From assembly GCF_004217615.1 (NCBI RefSeq), contig NZ_SHLD01000001.1:6820001-6884000 (forward strand): a stretch of 64,000 nucleotides of DNA, in the 5' to 3' direction. The notes below the pieces were generated by a model. It was not told where the DNA came from and made no database searches. It saw only the letters and a list, made by a program, of their open reading frames with translations. The translations under genes and the position numbers were made by a program. This document shows positions 34,163-42,397 of this stretch, one piece after another (position 1 is the stretch's first letter; each line of letters begins with the position of its first letter). This DNA is from Micromonospora kangleipakensis (lineage in GTDB: Bacteria; Actinomycetota; Actinomycetes; Mycobacteriales; Micromonosporaceae).

Positions 34163-34633
34163 TCAGCGGTGGGCGTCGACCGGGGCCGCCGGCAGCGGCA
34201 GGACCGCGCCGCGCGGCTCCACCGGCGCCCGCGGGGCCGGGGGGACGGGCAGCGGCAGGGTCGGCCGGTGGTCCCGGCGCGGCGCCGAGAAGCTCAGCCC
34301 CACCGGGTCGGTCCGGGCCACGCCGGGGTCGAAGTACCGCAGTTCGGTACGGCCCAGTCGGATCACGTCGCCGTCGGTCAGCTGCTCGACGCCGGCGATC
34401 CGGCGGTCGTTGAGCCAGGTCCCGTTGGTCGAGCCGAGGTCCACCAACGACACCCCCTCGTTGGTGAGCTGGACCGCGGCGTGCCGCCGGCTCAGGTGCG
34501 GATCGTCGAGCACGATCCCGGCGGTCGGCGCCCGACCGATCACCTGCGGGTCACGGCCGACCCGGAAGCTCAAGCCCCGCATCGTTCCGCCCGCCACCGT
34601 CAACAGCGGCATCAGTTCCGGATGATCCTCCAT
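34163..34633 (-). CDS. FHA-domain protein
   Basis: A 156-residue protein. Residues 5-110 form one FHA domain, which binds phosphothreonine: VIGRAPTAGIVLDDPHLSRRHA (GR and SRRH motifs) and LVDLGSTNGTWLNDRRI (STNG motif). A 45-residue Pro/Arg-rich tail follows. ATG 34633 is chosen because GTGGAGGG precedes it and the FHA fold starts soon after. FHA proteins read Ser/Thr kinase signals; no kinase is adjacent, so the partner is unknown. GarA/OdhI-type regulators of glutamate dehydrogenase carry an N-terminal ETTS phosphosite, not visible here. Confidence 0.88.
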   Translation of the reverse strand: MEDHPELMPLLTVAGGTMRGLSFRVGRDPQVIGRAPTAGIVLDDPHLSRRHAAVQLTNEGVSLVDLGSTNGTWLNDRRIAGVEQLTDGDVIRLGRTELRYFDPGVARTDPVGLSFSAPRRDHRPTLPLPVPPAPRAPVEPRGAVLPLPAAPVDAHR

Positions 34634-34861
34634 GGACCGTCGCCCTCCACCCCACCATCGCCCCGTGGCGTCAGCGTGCCACCTCACCGTAATCGTCCCC
34701 ACCACCGGGTGGTCACCTCCGCGACCCCGGGCGGCCAACTCCCGTTCGCCGATTCGGCGGGCACGCCGGGTACCACCGCCGCCCGGCGGCCGGCTGCGCG
34801 ACCACCCCGGGCAGGCGGTTTCCGGGCGCGGAGAGGCCTACCGGCGAGTAATCCTCGGGTC

Positions 34862-34867
34862 TAGACT
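34862..34867 (+). promoter_or_regulatory. -10 element (TAGACT), leaderless start of the aldehyde dehydrogenase gene
   Basis: TAGACT ends six bases before ATG 34874 and there is no ribosome site. Confidence 0.65.
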
Positions 34868-34873
34868 TCCGCC

Positions 34874-36376
34874 ATGACGGCTGTGCATGTCCCGGGGACC
34901 CCGGTCATCGAGGACGGTCGGCTGGTGTCGACCAGCCCGGCGACGGGCGCGGAGGCCGGGCGACTCCCGGTGGCGACCGCAGAGGACGTGGCCCGGGCGG
35001 TCGCCCGGGCCCGCGCCGCGGGCGAGTGGTGGGCCGGTCTCGGCTTCACCGGTCGCCGGGAGCGGCTGCTGCGCTGGCGGAGCGTGCTCGCCCGGCGGAT
35101 CGAGGAGCTGGCCGAGCTGATGCACACCGAGGGCGGCAAGCCGGTCGGCGACGCCGTCGTCGAGATCCTCACCGCGCTCGAGCACGTCGACTGGGCGGCC
35201 CGCAACGCGCGGCGGGTGCTCGGGCCCCGGCGGGTCCGCTCCCGGCTGATCCTCGCCGAGTTCACCGGCCACCTGGAGTATCAGCCGTACGGAGTGGTCG
35301 GCGTGATCGGCCCCTGGAACTACCCCGTCTTCACCCCCATCGGCTCCGCCGCGTACGCGCTCGCCGCCGGCAACGCGGTGGTCTTCAAGCCCAGCGAGTA
35401 CACCCCGGCCGTCGGGCAGTGGCTGGTCGACCGGTTCGCCGAGGTGGTCCCCGAGCAGCCCGTCTTCACGGCGGTGCACGGCCTCGGCGACGTGGGCGCG
35501 GCGCTGTGCCGCTCGGGCGTGGCCAAGGTGGCCTTCACCGGCTCCACCGCCACCGCGAAGAAGGTGATGGCCGCCTGCGCCGAGTCGCTCACCCCGGTGC
35601 TGCTCGAGGCCGGCGGCAAGGACGCGATGATCGTGGACTCCGACGCCGACCTGGACGCCGCCGCCGACGCGTGCGTGTGGGGTGCGCTCACCAACGCCGG
35701 CCAGACCTGCATCGGCATCGAACGCGTCTACGCCGTCGACCAGGTCTTCGACGCCTTCGTCGACAAGGTGGTCACCCGGGCCGGGCGGCTCACCGTCGGC
35801 CCCGACGGCGCCGACATCGGCCCGATCACCATGCCCTCCCAGCTCGACGTGATCCGCCGGCACATCGACGATGCCGTCGAGCGGGGCGGTCGCGCGGTGC
35901 TCGGCGGCCCCGACGCGGTCCAACCGCCGTACGTCCACCCGACCGTGCTGGTGGACGTCCCCGAGGACTCGACCGCCGTCCGCGAGGAGACCTTCGGGCC
36001 GACGCTCACCGTCAACCGGGTCCGCGACGTCGACGAGGCCGTCGACCGGGCCAACGCCCTGTCGTACGGCCTGGGGGGTTCGGTCTTCGGCCGCAAGCGG
36101 GCGGTGGCGGTCGCGCGGCGGCTGCGCTCCGGGATGGCCTCGGTGAACTCGGCGCTCACCTTCGCCGGCATGTCCACGCTGCCGTTCGGCGGCGTCGGCG
36201 ACTCCGGCTTCGGCCGGATCCACGGCGAGGACGGGCTGCGGGAGTTCGGCCGGGCCAAGGCCATCACCCGCCGGCGGGCCCGCTCGCTGCTGCCGTCGAT
36301 GACCTTCGAGCGCACCCCGGCGGACGTCGCCCGCCTGGTCAAGGCCGCCAAGCTGATGTACGGCCGGAACCGCTGA
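34874..36376 (+). CDS. NAD(P)-dependent aldehyde dehydrogenase
   Basis: This oxidises an aldehyde to the acid. The 500-residue protein has the full family set: GVIGPWNYPVFTPIGSAAYA, FKPSEYTP (cofactor lysine and glutamate), FTGSTATAKKV, LEAGGKDAMIVDSDADL (general-base glutamate), NAGQTCIGIERVY (nucleophile cysteine) and EETFGPTLTVNRV. The C-terminus is extended with a basic helix, like membrane-associated medium/long-chain aldehyde dehydrogenases. The natural substrate cannot be told. It is leaderless and convergent with nucS. Confidence 0.92.
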   Translation: MTAVHVPGTPVIEDGRLVSTSPATGAEAGRLPVATAEDVARAVARARAAGEWWAGLGFTGRRERLLRWRSVLARRIEELAELMHTEGGKPVGDAVVEILTALEHVDWAARNARRVLGPRRVRSRLILAEFTGHLEYQPYGVVGVIGPWNYPVFTPIGSAAYALAAGNAVVFKPSEYTPAVGQWLVDRFAEVVPEQPVFTAVHGLGDVGAALCRSGVAKVAFTGSTATAKKVMAACAESLTPVLLEAGGKDAMIVDSDADLDAAADACVWGALTNAGQTCIGIERVYAVDQVFDAFVDKVVTRAGRLTVGPDGADIGPITMPSQLDVIRRHIDDAVERGGRAVLGGPDAVQPPYVHPTVLVDVPEDSTAVREETFGPTLTVNRVRDVDEAVDRANALSYGLGGSVFGRKRAVAVARRLRSGMASVNSALTFAGMSTLPFGGVGDSGFGRIHGEDGLREFGRAKAITRRRARSLLPSMTFERTPADVARLVKAAKLMYGRNR

Positions 36377-36416
36377 CCGCTCCCGTGCCCCGGGCGCGGC
36401 AACGCCGGCAGGCGGC

Positions 36417-37076
36417 TCAGAACAGGGTCAGCTCGTCGCGCTCGATGCCGCGCAGCTTGTCGTAGTCGACCACGACGCAGCGGATGCCCCGGTCGGTGGC
36501 GAGCACCCGGGCCTGCGGCTTGATCTCCTGGGCGGCGAAGACGCCGGTGACCGGGGCGAGCAGCGGATCACGGTTCATCAGTTCCAGGTAGCGGGTGAGC
36601 TGCTCCACGCCGTCGATCTCGCCGCGCCGCTTCACCTCGACGGCGACGGCGCCGGAGTTGGCGTCCCGGCAGAGCAGGTCGACCGGCCCGATGGCGGTCA
36701 TGTACTCCCGGCGGACCAGCGAGTAACCCTCGCCGAGGGTCGTCGGGTTGGCGGCCAGCAGCTCCTGCAGGTGCGCCTCGACGCCGTCCTTGCGCAGGCC
36801 CGGGTCGACGCCCAGCTCGTACGAGGTGTCCTGGAAGATCTCCTCCAGGGTGATCCGCAGCTCCTCGCCGGCCTTGTTGACCACCCGCCAGACGCCGGGG
36901 GCCTCCTCCAGCCGACAGGGCGGGCTCATCCAGTTCAACGGCTTGTACGCCCGGTCGTCCGCGTGGATCGACACCGAGCCGTCCGCCTTGACCATGAGCA
37001 GCCGCGTGGCCGGCGGCAGGTGAGCCGAGAGCCGTCCGACGTAATCCACCGAGCACTTCGCAATCACCAACCGCAC
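36417..37076 (-). CDS. nucS: Mismatch-specific endonuclease NucS/EndoMS
   Basis: NucS cuts both strands at certain mismatches and replaces MutS/MutL in most actinobacteria. The 219-residue protein starts [20 protein letters not shown], typical of the family. The N-terminal dimer/DNA-binding half is followed by a RecB-like nuclease half with GPVDLLCRD and [21 protein letters not shown] (D, ExK catalytic residues). The end DELTLF fits a beta-clamp-binding tail. GTG 37076 is chosen by family start and by TACCCT six bases upstream (leaderless). It is divergent from the DUF4126 gene. Confidence 0.93.
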   Translation of the reverse strand: MRLVIAKCSVDYVGRLSAHLPPATRLLMVKADGSVSIHADDRAYKPLNWMSPPCRLEEAPGVWRVVNKAGEELRITLEEIFQDTSYELGVDPGLRKDGVEAHLQELLAANPTTLGEGYSLVRREYMTAIGPVDLLCRDANSGAVAVEVKRRGEIDGVEQLTRYLELMNRDPLLAPVTGVFAAQEIKPQARVLATDRGIRCVVVDYDKLRGIERDELTLF

Positions 37077-37082
37077 CCGACG

Positions 37083-37088
37083 AGGGTA
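37083..37088 (-). promoter_or_regulatory. -10 element (TACCCT), leaderless start of nucS
   Basis: TACCCT on the minus strand, six bases before GTG 37076, without a ribosome site. Confidence 0.55.
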
Positions 37089-37147
37089 GCCGAGACCCCG
37101 GCCGTCGCCACCGAGCGGCACTGGCGTCCCGGTGCGATGCTGTGATC

Positions 37148-37738
37148 GTGCTCGAAGTCCTCACCGGTTCCGGCCTCGCCGCTTCGGCCGGCCTGAACGC
37201 CTACATCCCCCTGCTCCTGATGGGTCTGCTGGCGCGCTACACCGACCTCATGGACCTGCCCAGCGGCTGGCAGTGGTTGGGCAACGGCTGGGTCATCCTG
37301 ATCCTCGCCGTGCTGCTCGCCATCGAGGTGGTCGCCGACAAGGTGCCCGTGGTCGACCACGTCAATGACGTGGTGCAGACGGTGGTCCGGCCCACCGCCG
37401 GCGGCCTCGCCTTCGGCGCCGGCTCCACCTCCGAGACCGTCACCGTCAGCGACCCGGACACCTTCTTCTCCTCGCACCAGTGGGTGCCGGTCGTGGTCGG
37501 CGTGCTGATCGCGCTCGGCGTGCACCTGCTCAAGTCGGCCGCCCGACCGGTCATCAACGCGACCACCGCCGGCTTCGGCGCCCCGGTGGCCAGCACCGCC
37601 GAGGACGCCACGAGCGTGGTGATGTCGGTGGTGGCGATCCTGCTGCCGGTGCTGGTGCTGGTCTTCCTGGTCGGGCTGGTGGCGTCCCTCTTCTGGTTCC
37701 TGCGCCGGCGTCGGGAGCGGCGGGCCGCCCGAGCTTGA
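37148..37738 (+). CDS. DUF4126-family membrane protein
   Basis: A 196-residue integral membrane protein with about four to five hydrophobic segments: [39 protein letters not shown], a span near [13 protein letters not shown], and [27 protein letters not shown] before a basic tail. [20 protein letters not shown] is a DUF4126 signature. Function unknown. GTG 37148 is preferred; GATGCT ends six bases before it, so it is probably leaderless. GTG 37142 is the alternative. Confidence 0.8.
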   Translation: MLEVLTGSGLAASAGLNAYIPLLLMGLLARYTDLMDLPSGWQWLGNGWVILILAVLLAIEVVADKVPVVDHVNDVVQTVVRPTAGGLAFGAGSTSETVTVSDPDTFFSSHQWVPVVVGVLIALGVHLLKSAARPVINATTAGFGAPVASTAEDATSVVMSVVAILLPVLVLVFLVGLVASLFWFLRRRRERRAARA

Positions 37739-37744
37739 CCTTCC

Positions 37745-37835
37745 CCCGGCGAGGCGTACGCCTGCCGAGACCCGTGCGCGGCCATCGGACCGGCGAGCAC
37801 GGCACCGGCGAAAGCCGCACCAGCCACACCGAGAC
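37745..37835 (-). pseudogene. Signal-peptide remnant of a third lysozyme-like gene copy
   Basis: On the minus strand one frame reads RRLGVAGAAFAGAVLAGPMAAHG, matching the leader of the intact gene at 38477 (LGVAGLAFAGGVFAGPIAAHA). The DNA is clearly homologous too, for example the shared ATCGGACCGGCGA and CACCGGCGAAAGCC. It has no start codon and no mature part, and abuts the terminator at 37836-37878. It is the stub of a former tandem copy. Confidence 0.65.
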
Positions 37836-37878
37836 GCCGCTGGCCGGCACCCCGTGTCTTGGGGTGCCGGCCAGCGGC
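37836..37878 (-). terminator. Terminator of lysozyme-like gene copy 1
   Basis: A perfect 18-bp stem (37836-37853 with 37861-37878, loop GTGTCTT), repeated almost exactly behind copy 2. Confidence 0.85.
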
Positions 37879-37892
37879 GTATTGCTTTGGGG

Positions 37893-38477
37893 TCAGCTGT
37901 TCCAGTGCTGGGCGACGATGTGGGCGGCCTGCTTCTCCCACTGGGCGTAGGCGTCCGGGTAGGCCGACACCTGCACCGTCTGGGCGGCCTCGGTCAGCGG
38001 CATGTCCTGCCACCCGTCGACCTGCTTGAGACCCTTCTCGAACGCCAGGGTCGCGTACTCGGGGTCGGTGATCTGCTCCGGCGTACCCCAACCCGAGGAC
38101 GGGCGCTGCTGGAACAGGCCCAGCGAGTCGTGGTCGTTGCGGTCACCCAGGTGACCCAGGTTCTCCAGCTTCGACTCCTGCAGGCTCGTGGCGATCGAGA
38201 TCACCGCGGCCCGCTCCGGCAGACCCGCCTTCTTCGTCGCGGCGATGATCGCCTTCGCGTTGCCGGTCTGCTCATCGCTCAGGGAGATGTGCGACTGCTT
38301 GCCCTGCACACCGTGCGGGATCAGCTTGCCGCTGTCCGGCTTGTCAGCCTGCACCGCGACCGGCTTGCCGGTGACGGGACCGGTGTCGGCGTGAGCGGCG
38401 ATCGGACCGGCGAACACACCACCGGCGAAAGCCAGACCAGCAACACCCAGCACGCTCTTACGAATGATCGTGTTCAT
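37893..38477 (-). CDS. Secreted lysozyme/transglycosylase-like protein, copy 1
   Basis: A 194-residue secreted protein: signal peptide (MNTIIRKSVLG, hydrophobic core, AAHADTG), a short variable linker, then a domain of about 130 residues. That domain has AVISIATSLQESKLENLGHL, SLGLFQQRPSSGWGTPEQIT, DPEYATLAFEKGL and SAYPDAYAQWEKQA. The ATSLQES glutamate followed by SLGLFQQRP is the active-site layout of the lysozyme-like/lytic-transglycosylase superfamily, so peptidoglycan cleavage is likely but not proven. ATG 38477 follows AAGGAG. A near-identical copy is at 47631. Confidence 0.8.
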   Translation of the reverse strand: MNTIIRKSVLGVAGLAFAGGVFAGPIAAHADTGPVTGKPVAVQADKPDSGKLIPHGVQGKQSHISLSDEQTGNAKAIIAATKKAGLPERAAVISIATSLQESKLENLGHLGDRNDHDSLGLFQQRPSSGWGTPEQITDPEYATLAFEKGLKQVDGWQDMPLTEAAQTVQVSAYPDAYAQWEKQAAHIVAQHWNS

Positions 38478-39046
38478 GGGAAAGCTCCTTGGGGGTTGGC
38501 GCACACCCGGTGGGGGCCGGGACATGCGCAAGCACCGTCAGGCGCTCACTAAGTTCAAGGGGGGAAAGTCTCTGCCCGATCCGACCGCGGGGCGGGGGCC
38601 TCTTCGCGGCGCCGGGACCATATGTAACGACCGCCGGCCCGCCATCATTCCGGGGCCCGACCACCGGCCCGGTCGAGCGGGCCAGCTGCTTCGGTCGTAC
38701 GCCAGATGTAACGACCCCCGGCCCGCCACGATTCCGGCCCGGGGATGCCGCCGGTCACACCCAGAAACGGACACCCGACCCAGACCGTCCGCCACCTGCC
38801 GGCCGGAAACGGACACCCGGCACCAGATCCCCGATGTGGCGGTATCCGCGCCTGTCGGACACCCCCACATCGGCGACATGCGGGCGATCACGCCCAACCA
38901 GCAAGCGACGCCCACCCAGCCCAGACCCGGCCAGGGCCGACCCGGGCGGGCCACACCCCCCATCGCGGCCCACGACGAACCCGAAAGGCCGAAGACCAAA
39001 CGGCCAAATACCTAAAATGGGACCAGGAGCCTAAGGAGGGTCACCG
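38478..39046. other. Leader and upstream region of lysozyme-like copy 1; promoter region of the DUF1540 gene
   Basis: No gene. On the minus strand the leader holds a conserved stretch with GCGC and CACCGGGTG able to fold. Further upstream are two copies of GGTCGTTACAT, 84 bp apart (38622-38632 and 38706-38716), and two copies of GGGTGTCCGTTTC, 47 bp apart (about 38762 and 38809). The same set is conserved upstream of copy 2. An AAGGAGGG ribosome site precedes the DUF1540 start. Confidence 0.6.
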
Positions 39047-39343
39047 ATGACCGCAGCGATGGAGATGCCCCGGGTCCAGGAATGCGCCGTCGCTTCCTGC
39101 GCCTACAACCACACCAACGACTGCCACGCGTTCGCCATCACGATCGGCAGCAGCGACCACGCCCACTGCCACACCTTCGTGGAGCTGCCGGTGCGGGGCG
39201 GGATCGAGCAGCTCATCGCCCAGGTGGGTGCGTGCAGCCGGGCGGACTGCCGGCACAACTCCGAGCTGGAGTGCCACGCCCCGGCGATCACGGTCGGCCC
39301 GGACAACGACATGGCCGACTGCATGACCTACCAGAGCCGCTGA
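39047..39343 (+). CDS. Tandem DUF1540 cysteine-rich protein
   Basis: A 98-residue protein made of two DUF1540 units: CAVASCAYNHTNDCHAFAIT with a later CHTF, and CSRADCRHNSELECHAPAIT with a later CMTY. Each has four regularly spaced cysteines plus histidines, so metal binding is likely. Family function is unknown; members turn up among stress or sporulation genes. It begins at ATG 39047 behind AAGGAGGGTCACCG and is monocistronic, ending in a hairpin shared with ecm. Confidence 0.85.
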   Translation: MTAAMEMPRVQECAVASCAYNHTNDCHAFAITIGSSDHAHCHTFVELPVRGGIEQLIAQVGACSRADCRHNSELECHAPAITVGPDNDMADCMTYQSR

Positions 39344-39357
39344 CCCGAGCCGGCGCT

Positions 39358-39389
39358 GAGGAAGGGATCGCACGGCGGGCCCCTTCCTC
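39358..39389. terminator. Bidirectional hairpin between the DUF1540 gene and ecm
   Basis: GAGGAAGGG (39358-39366) pairs with CCCTTCCTC (39381-39389) between convergent stop codons. Confidence 0.7.
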
Positions 39390-39390
39390 G

Positions 39391-41397
39391 TCACGACAGG
39401 CCGTTGGCCTCACGGATCACGGTGACCATGTCGTCGATGATGGGGCTGAGGGCGAAGTCCTTCGGGGTGAAGACGCGGGCGACCCCGGCGGCCCGGAGCG
39501 TCTCGGCGTCGGAGGCGGGGATGATGCCACCGACCACCACCGGCAGGTCGCCCCGCCCGGCCGCGCGCAGCCCGTCCAGCACCGCCGGCACGGCGGCAAG
39601 GTGCGAGCCGGAGAGCACGGAGAGCCCGACGAGGTCGACGTCCTCCTCGACGGCGGCGGCCACGATCTGCCCGGCGGTCAGCCGGATGCCCTGGTAGACC
39701 ACCTCGAAGCCGGCATCGCGGGCGCGTACCGCGATCTGCTCGGCGCCGTTGGAGTGCCCGTCCAGGCCGGGCTTCCCGACCAGCAGCCGCAGCCGGCCGC
39801 TGCCCAGCTCGCGCGCGGTGGCGGCGACCCGCTGGCGGACGGCCGCGATCCCCGCGTCGCCGCCGGCGCCGGCACCGCCGGCCAGGCCGGTCGGCGCCCG
39901 GTACTCGCCGAAGACCTGGCGCAGCGCGCCGGCCCACTCACCGGTGGTCACCCCGGCCCGCACGCACTCCAGCGTCGCGGCCATCAGGTTCGTCGTGGTC
40001 GCGGCGCCCGCGCGGAGCCGGGCGAGTGCCGCGTCGACCGGCGCGTCGTCCCGACCGGCCCGCCATTCGCGTACGGAGGCGACGGCGGCCGCCTCGACCG
40101 CGGGGTCGACCTGCTCGACGGCCTCGGCGCCGGCCGCGGTCAACGGGGACGGCTCGGTCTCGGTGAACCTGTTGACGCCGACCACCACGTCGGCGCCGGA
40201 CTCCATCCGCCGGCGCCGCTCGGCGAGCGAGGCGACCAGGGCGCTCTTGAGGTAGCCGGTCTCCACGGCGGCCACCACGCCGCCCATCTCCAGCACCTTC
40301 TCCAGCTCGACCCGGGCCCCGGTGACGATCCCGTCGACCAGCGCGGTCATCACGTGCGAGCCCTCGAACAGGTCGGGGTACTCGAGCAGGTCCGACTCGT
40401 ACGCGAGGACCTGCTGCATCCGCAGCGACCACTGCTGGTCCCACGGGCGGGGCAGGCCGAGCGCCTCGTTCCAGGCGGGGAGCTGCACCGCCCGGGCCCG
40501 GGCGTCGCGGGAGAAGGTCACGCCGAGCATCTCCAGCACGATGCGCTGGATGTTGTTCTCCGGCTGGGCCTCGGTCAGGCCGAGGGAGTTGACCTGGACG
40601 CCGTACCGGAAGCGGCGCTGCTTCGGGTCGGTGACGCCGTACCGGTCGCGGGTGATCTCGTCCCAGAGCGCGCCGAAGGCGCGCATCTTGGCGACCTCCT
40701 CGACGAAGCGCACCCCGGCGTTGACGAAGAAGGAGATCCGCTGGACCACGTCGCCCATCCGCTCGGCGGGCACCTGGCCGGAGTCGCGGACCGCGTCGAG
40801 CACGGCGACTGCGGTGGCCAGCGCGAAGCCGACCTCCTGCACCGGCGTCGCGCCGGCCTCCTGCAGGTGGTACGAGCAGATGTTGACCGGGTTCCACTTC
40901 GGCATCTCGCGCAGCGTGTACGCGATGACGTCGGCGGTCAGCCGCAGCGACGCCGCCGGAGGGAAGATGTACGTCCCCCGGGACAGGTACTCCTTGATGA
41001 TGTCGTTCTGGGTGGTGCCGGCGCAGCGGGACAGCTCGGCGCCCTGCTCGGCGGCGACGGTGCCGTAGAGGCCGAGCAGCCACATCGCCGGCGCGTTGAT
41101 GGTCATCGAGGTGTTCATCCCGGCGACCGGGATGCCGTCGAAGAGCGCCCGCATGTCGCCGAGGTGCGCCACCGGCACGCCGACCCGGCCGACCTCGCCG
41201 GCGGCCAGCTCGTGATCGGGGTCGTACCCGGTCTGGGTGGGCAGATCGAAGGCGACCGACAGGCCGGTCTGCCCCTTCGCCAGGTTGCGGCGGAACAGCG
41301 CGTTGGTCGCAGCGGCGGAGGAGTGCCCGGCGTAGGTGCGCATCACCCAGGGGCGGTCGCGCTCCGGCAGCCGGCCCGGGAGAGCCTTCTCGTCCAT
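39391..41397 (-). CDS. ecm: Ethylmalonyl-CoA mutase (MeaA-type)
   Basis: This coenzyme-B12 enzyme converts (2R)-ethylmalonyl-CoA to methylsuccinyl-CoA, the step after Ccr and the epimerase. The 668-residue single-chain protein has a barrel half (RTYAGHSSAAATNALFRRNL, SVAFDLPTQTGYDPDHE, NTSMTINAPAMWLLGLY, TTQNDIIKEYLSRGTYI, SYHLQEAGATPVQEVGF) joined to a B12-binding half. That half has the cobalamin DxHxxG motif in GKPGLDGHSNGAEQIA, plus LSGSHLAAVP and VVVGGIIP. The fused architecture and length match MeaA/Ecm and not MCM or IcmA. It starts at ATG 41397, six bases behind TAGACT (leaderless), with an operator-like site immediately upstream. Confidence 0.92.
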   Translation of the reverse strand: MDEKALPGRLPERDRPWVMRTYAGHSSAAATNALFRRNLAKGQTGLSVAFDLPTQTGYDPDHELAAGEVGRVGVPVAHLGDMRALFDGIPVAGMNTSMTINAPAMWLLGLYGTVAAEQGAELSRCAGTTQNDIIKEYLSRGTYIFPPAASLRLTADVIAYTLREMPKWNPVNICSYHLQEAGATPVQEVGFALATAVAVLDAVRDSGQVPAERMGDVVQRISFFVNAGVRFVEEVAKMRAFGALWDEITRDRYGVTDPKQRRFRYGVQVNSLGLTEAQPENNIQRIVLEMLGVTFSRDARARAVQLPAWNEALGLPRPWDQQWSLRMQQVLAYESDLLEYPDLFEGSHVMTALVDGIVTGARVELEKVLEMGGVVAAVETGYLKSALVASLAERRRRMESGADVVVGVNRFTETEPSPLTAAGAEAVEQVDPAVEAAAVASVREWRAGRDDAPVDAALARLRAGAATTTNLMAATLECVRAGVTTGEWAGALRQVFGEYRAPTGLAGGAGAGGDAGIAAVRQRVAATARELGSGRLRLLVGKPGLDGHSNGAEQIAVRARDAGFEVVYQGIRLTAGQIVAAAVEEDVDLVGLSVLSGSHLAAVPAVLDGLRAAGRGDLPVVVGGIIPASDAETLRAAGVARVFTPKDFALSPIIDDMVTVIREANGLS

Positions 41398-41403
41398 GGC
41401 CGG

Positions 41404-41409
41404 AGTCTA
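41404..41409 (-). promoter_or_regulatory. -10 element (TAGACT), leaderless start of ecm
   Basis: TAGACT on the minus strand, six bases before ATG 41397. Confidence 0.65.
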
Positions 41410-41411
41410 AG

Positions 41412-41425
41412 TTACCGTTCAGTAA
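41412..41425. promoter_or_regulatory. Operator-like site of ecm
   Basis: TTACCGTTCAGTAA is close to a palindrome (TTAC/GTAA ends) and shares 13 bases with the ccr site. It lies two bases upstream of the -10 box, so a bound repressor would block the promoter. Confidence 0.65.
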
Positions 41426-41548
41426 AACGGGCTGTGGAAAACCACACAGGTCCATGTCGCGGACGTCCGGGGGCAGAGCGCCCGAGATGGTCCCGACCAC
41501 CACACCCCGGGCTCCCCGCGCCGGCGGCCAGGTCGCACACTTGACGGC

Positions 41549-42397
41549 ATGGATGACGAGCTCGCGATCTCCGTACGAGGGCTGCGCAAGGTGTACGGCG
41601 ACAACGTCGCGGTGGCGGGGGTGGACCTCGACGTCCACCGCGGTGAGGTGTTCGCCCTGCTCGGCCCGAACGGCGCGGGCAAGACCACCACCGTGGAGAT
41701 CCTGGAGGGCTACCGGCGGCGCGACGCCGGCGAGGTCTCCGTCCTGGGCAGCGACCCCGCCCACCCGGACCCGCACTGGCGCTCGCGGGTCGGCATCGTG
41801 CTCCAGGGCACCGGCGAGTTCGACGAGCTGACCGTCGCCGAGGTGATCCGGCACTTCTCCGGCTTCTACCCCGAGGCCGACGACCCGGACAAGGTGATCG
41901 AACGCGTCGGGCTCGGCGGCAAGGCGAAGGCGCGGACCCACACCCTTTCCGGCGGCCAGAAGCGCCGCCTCGACGTGGCGCTGGGCATCATCGGCCGCCC
42001 GGAGCTGCTCTTCCTCGACGAGCCGACCACCGGCTTCGACCCGGAGGCCCGGCGGGAGTTCTGGGAGCTGATCCGGGACCTGGCCGCCGCGGGCACCACC
42101 ATCGTGCTGACCACGCACTACCTGGACGAGGCCGAGGCGCTCGCGGACCGGGTCGGCGTGATCGCCGCCGGGCGGCTGGTCGAGGTGGCCCCGCCGAACC
42201 GGCTGGGCAACCGGCAGGAGGCCCTCGCCACGGTCTCCTGGCGTACCCCGGACGGGACGCCGCAGAGCGCGGAGAGCGCGACGCCGACGGCGCTGGTGGC
42301 GGAGCTGGCCGCGCGCTACGGCGGCGAGGTCCCGGCCCTGACGGTGACCCGGCCGACCTTGGAAGACGTCTACCTGAAGATGATCGGACACTCATGA
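41549..42397 (+). CDS. ABC transporter ATP-binding protein (drug-export type)
   Basis: A 282-residue ATPase: Walker A GPNGAGKTTT, Q-loop LQGTGEF, signature LSGGQKRRLDVA, Walker B LLFLDEPTTGFD and switch histidine TTHYLDEAE. The C-terminal extension (from RLVEVAPPNRLG) fits the DrrA/NodI type. It begins at ATG 41549, seven bases after CACACT (probably leaderless), and overlaps the permease gene by 4 bp (ATGA), so the two form one exporter. The cargo cannot be told. Confidence 0.92.
   Translation: MDDELAISVRGLRKVYGDNVAVAGVDLDVHRGEVFALLGPNGAGKTTTVEILEGYRRRDAGEVSVLGSDPAHPDPHWRSRVGIVLQGTGEFDELTVAEVIRHFSGFYPEADDPDKVIERVGLGGKAKARTHTLSGGQKRRLDVALGIIGRPELLFLDEPTTGFDPEARREFWELIRDLAAAGTTIVLTTHYLDEAEALADRVGVIAAGRLVEVAPPNRLGNRQEALATVSWRTPDGTPQSAESATPTALVAELAARYGGEVPALTVTRPTLEDVYLKMIGHS

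Larger units (their letters stand above)
37836..38880. repeat. Duplicated 1.05-kb segment, copy 1
   Basis: Terminator, coding sequence, leader and about 400 bp of upstream DNA recur at 47573-48619 in the same orientation, 9.74 kb away. Coding parts are nearly identical; upstream parts differ by small changes. Confidence 0.9.

Noticed and set aside
34163..34633. A GarA/OdhI homologue controlling the NAD-GDH
   Set aside because: It has an FHA domain but no visible N-terminal ETTS phosphorylation motif and is longer at the C-terminus, so this identity is not supported.
38478..38600. A c-di-AMP (ydaO) riboswitch in the lysozyme-like leaders
   Set aside because: Such riboswitches precede many actinobacterial cell-wall hydrolase genes, but I could not match the conserved ydaO blocks here; the leader conservation is explained by the duplication.
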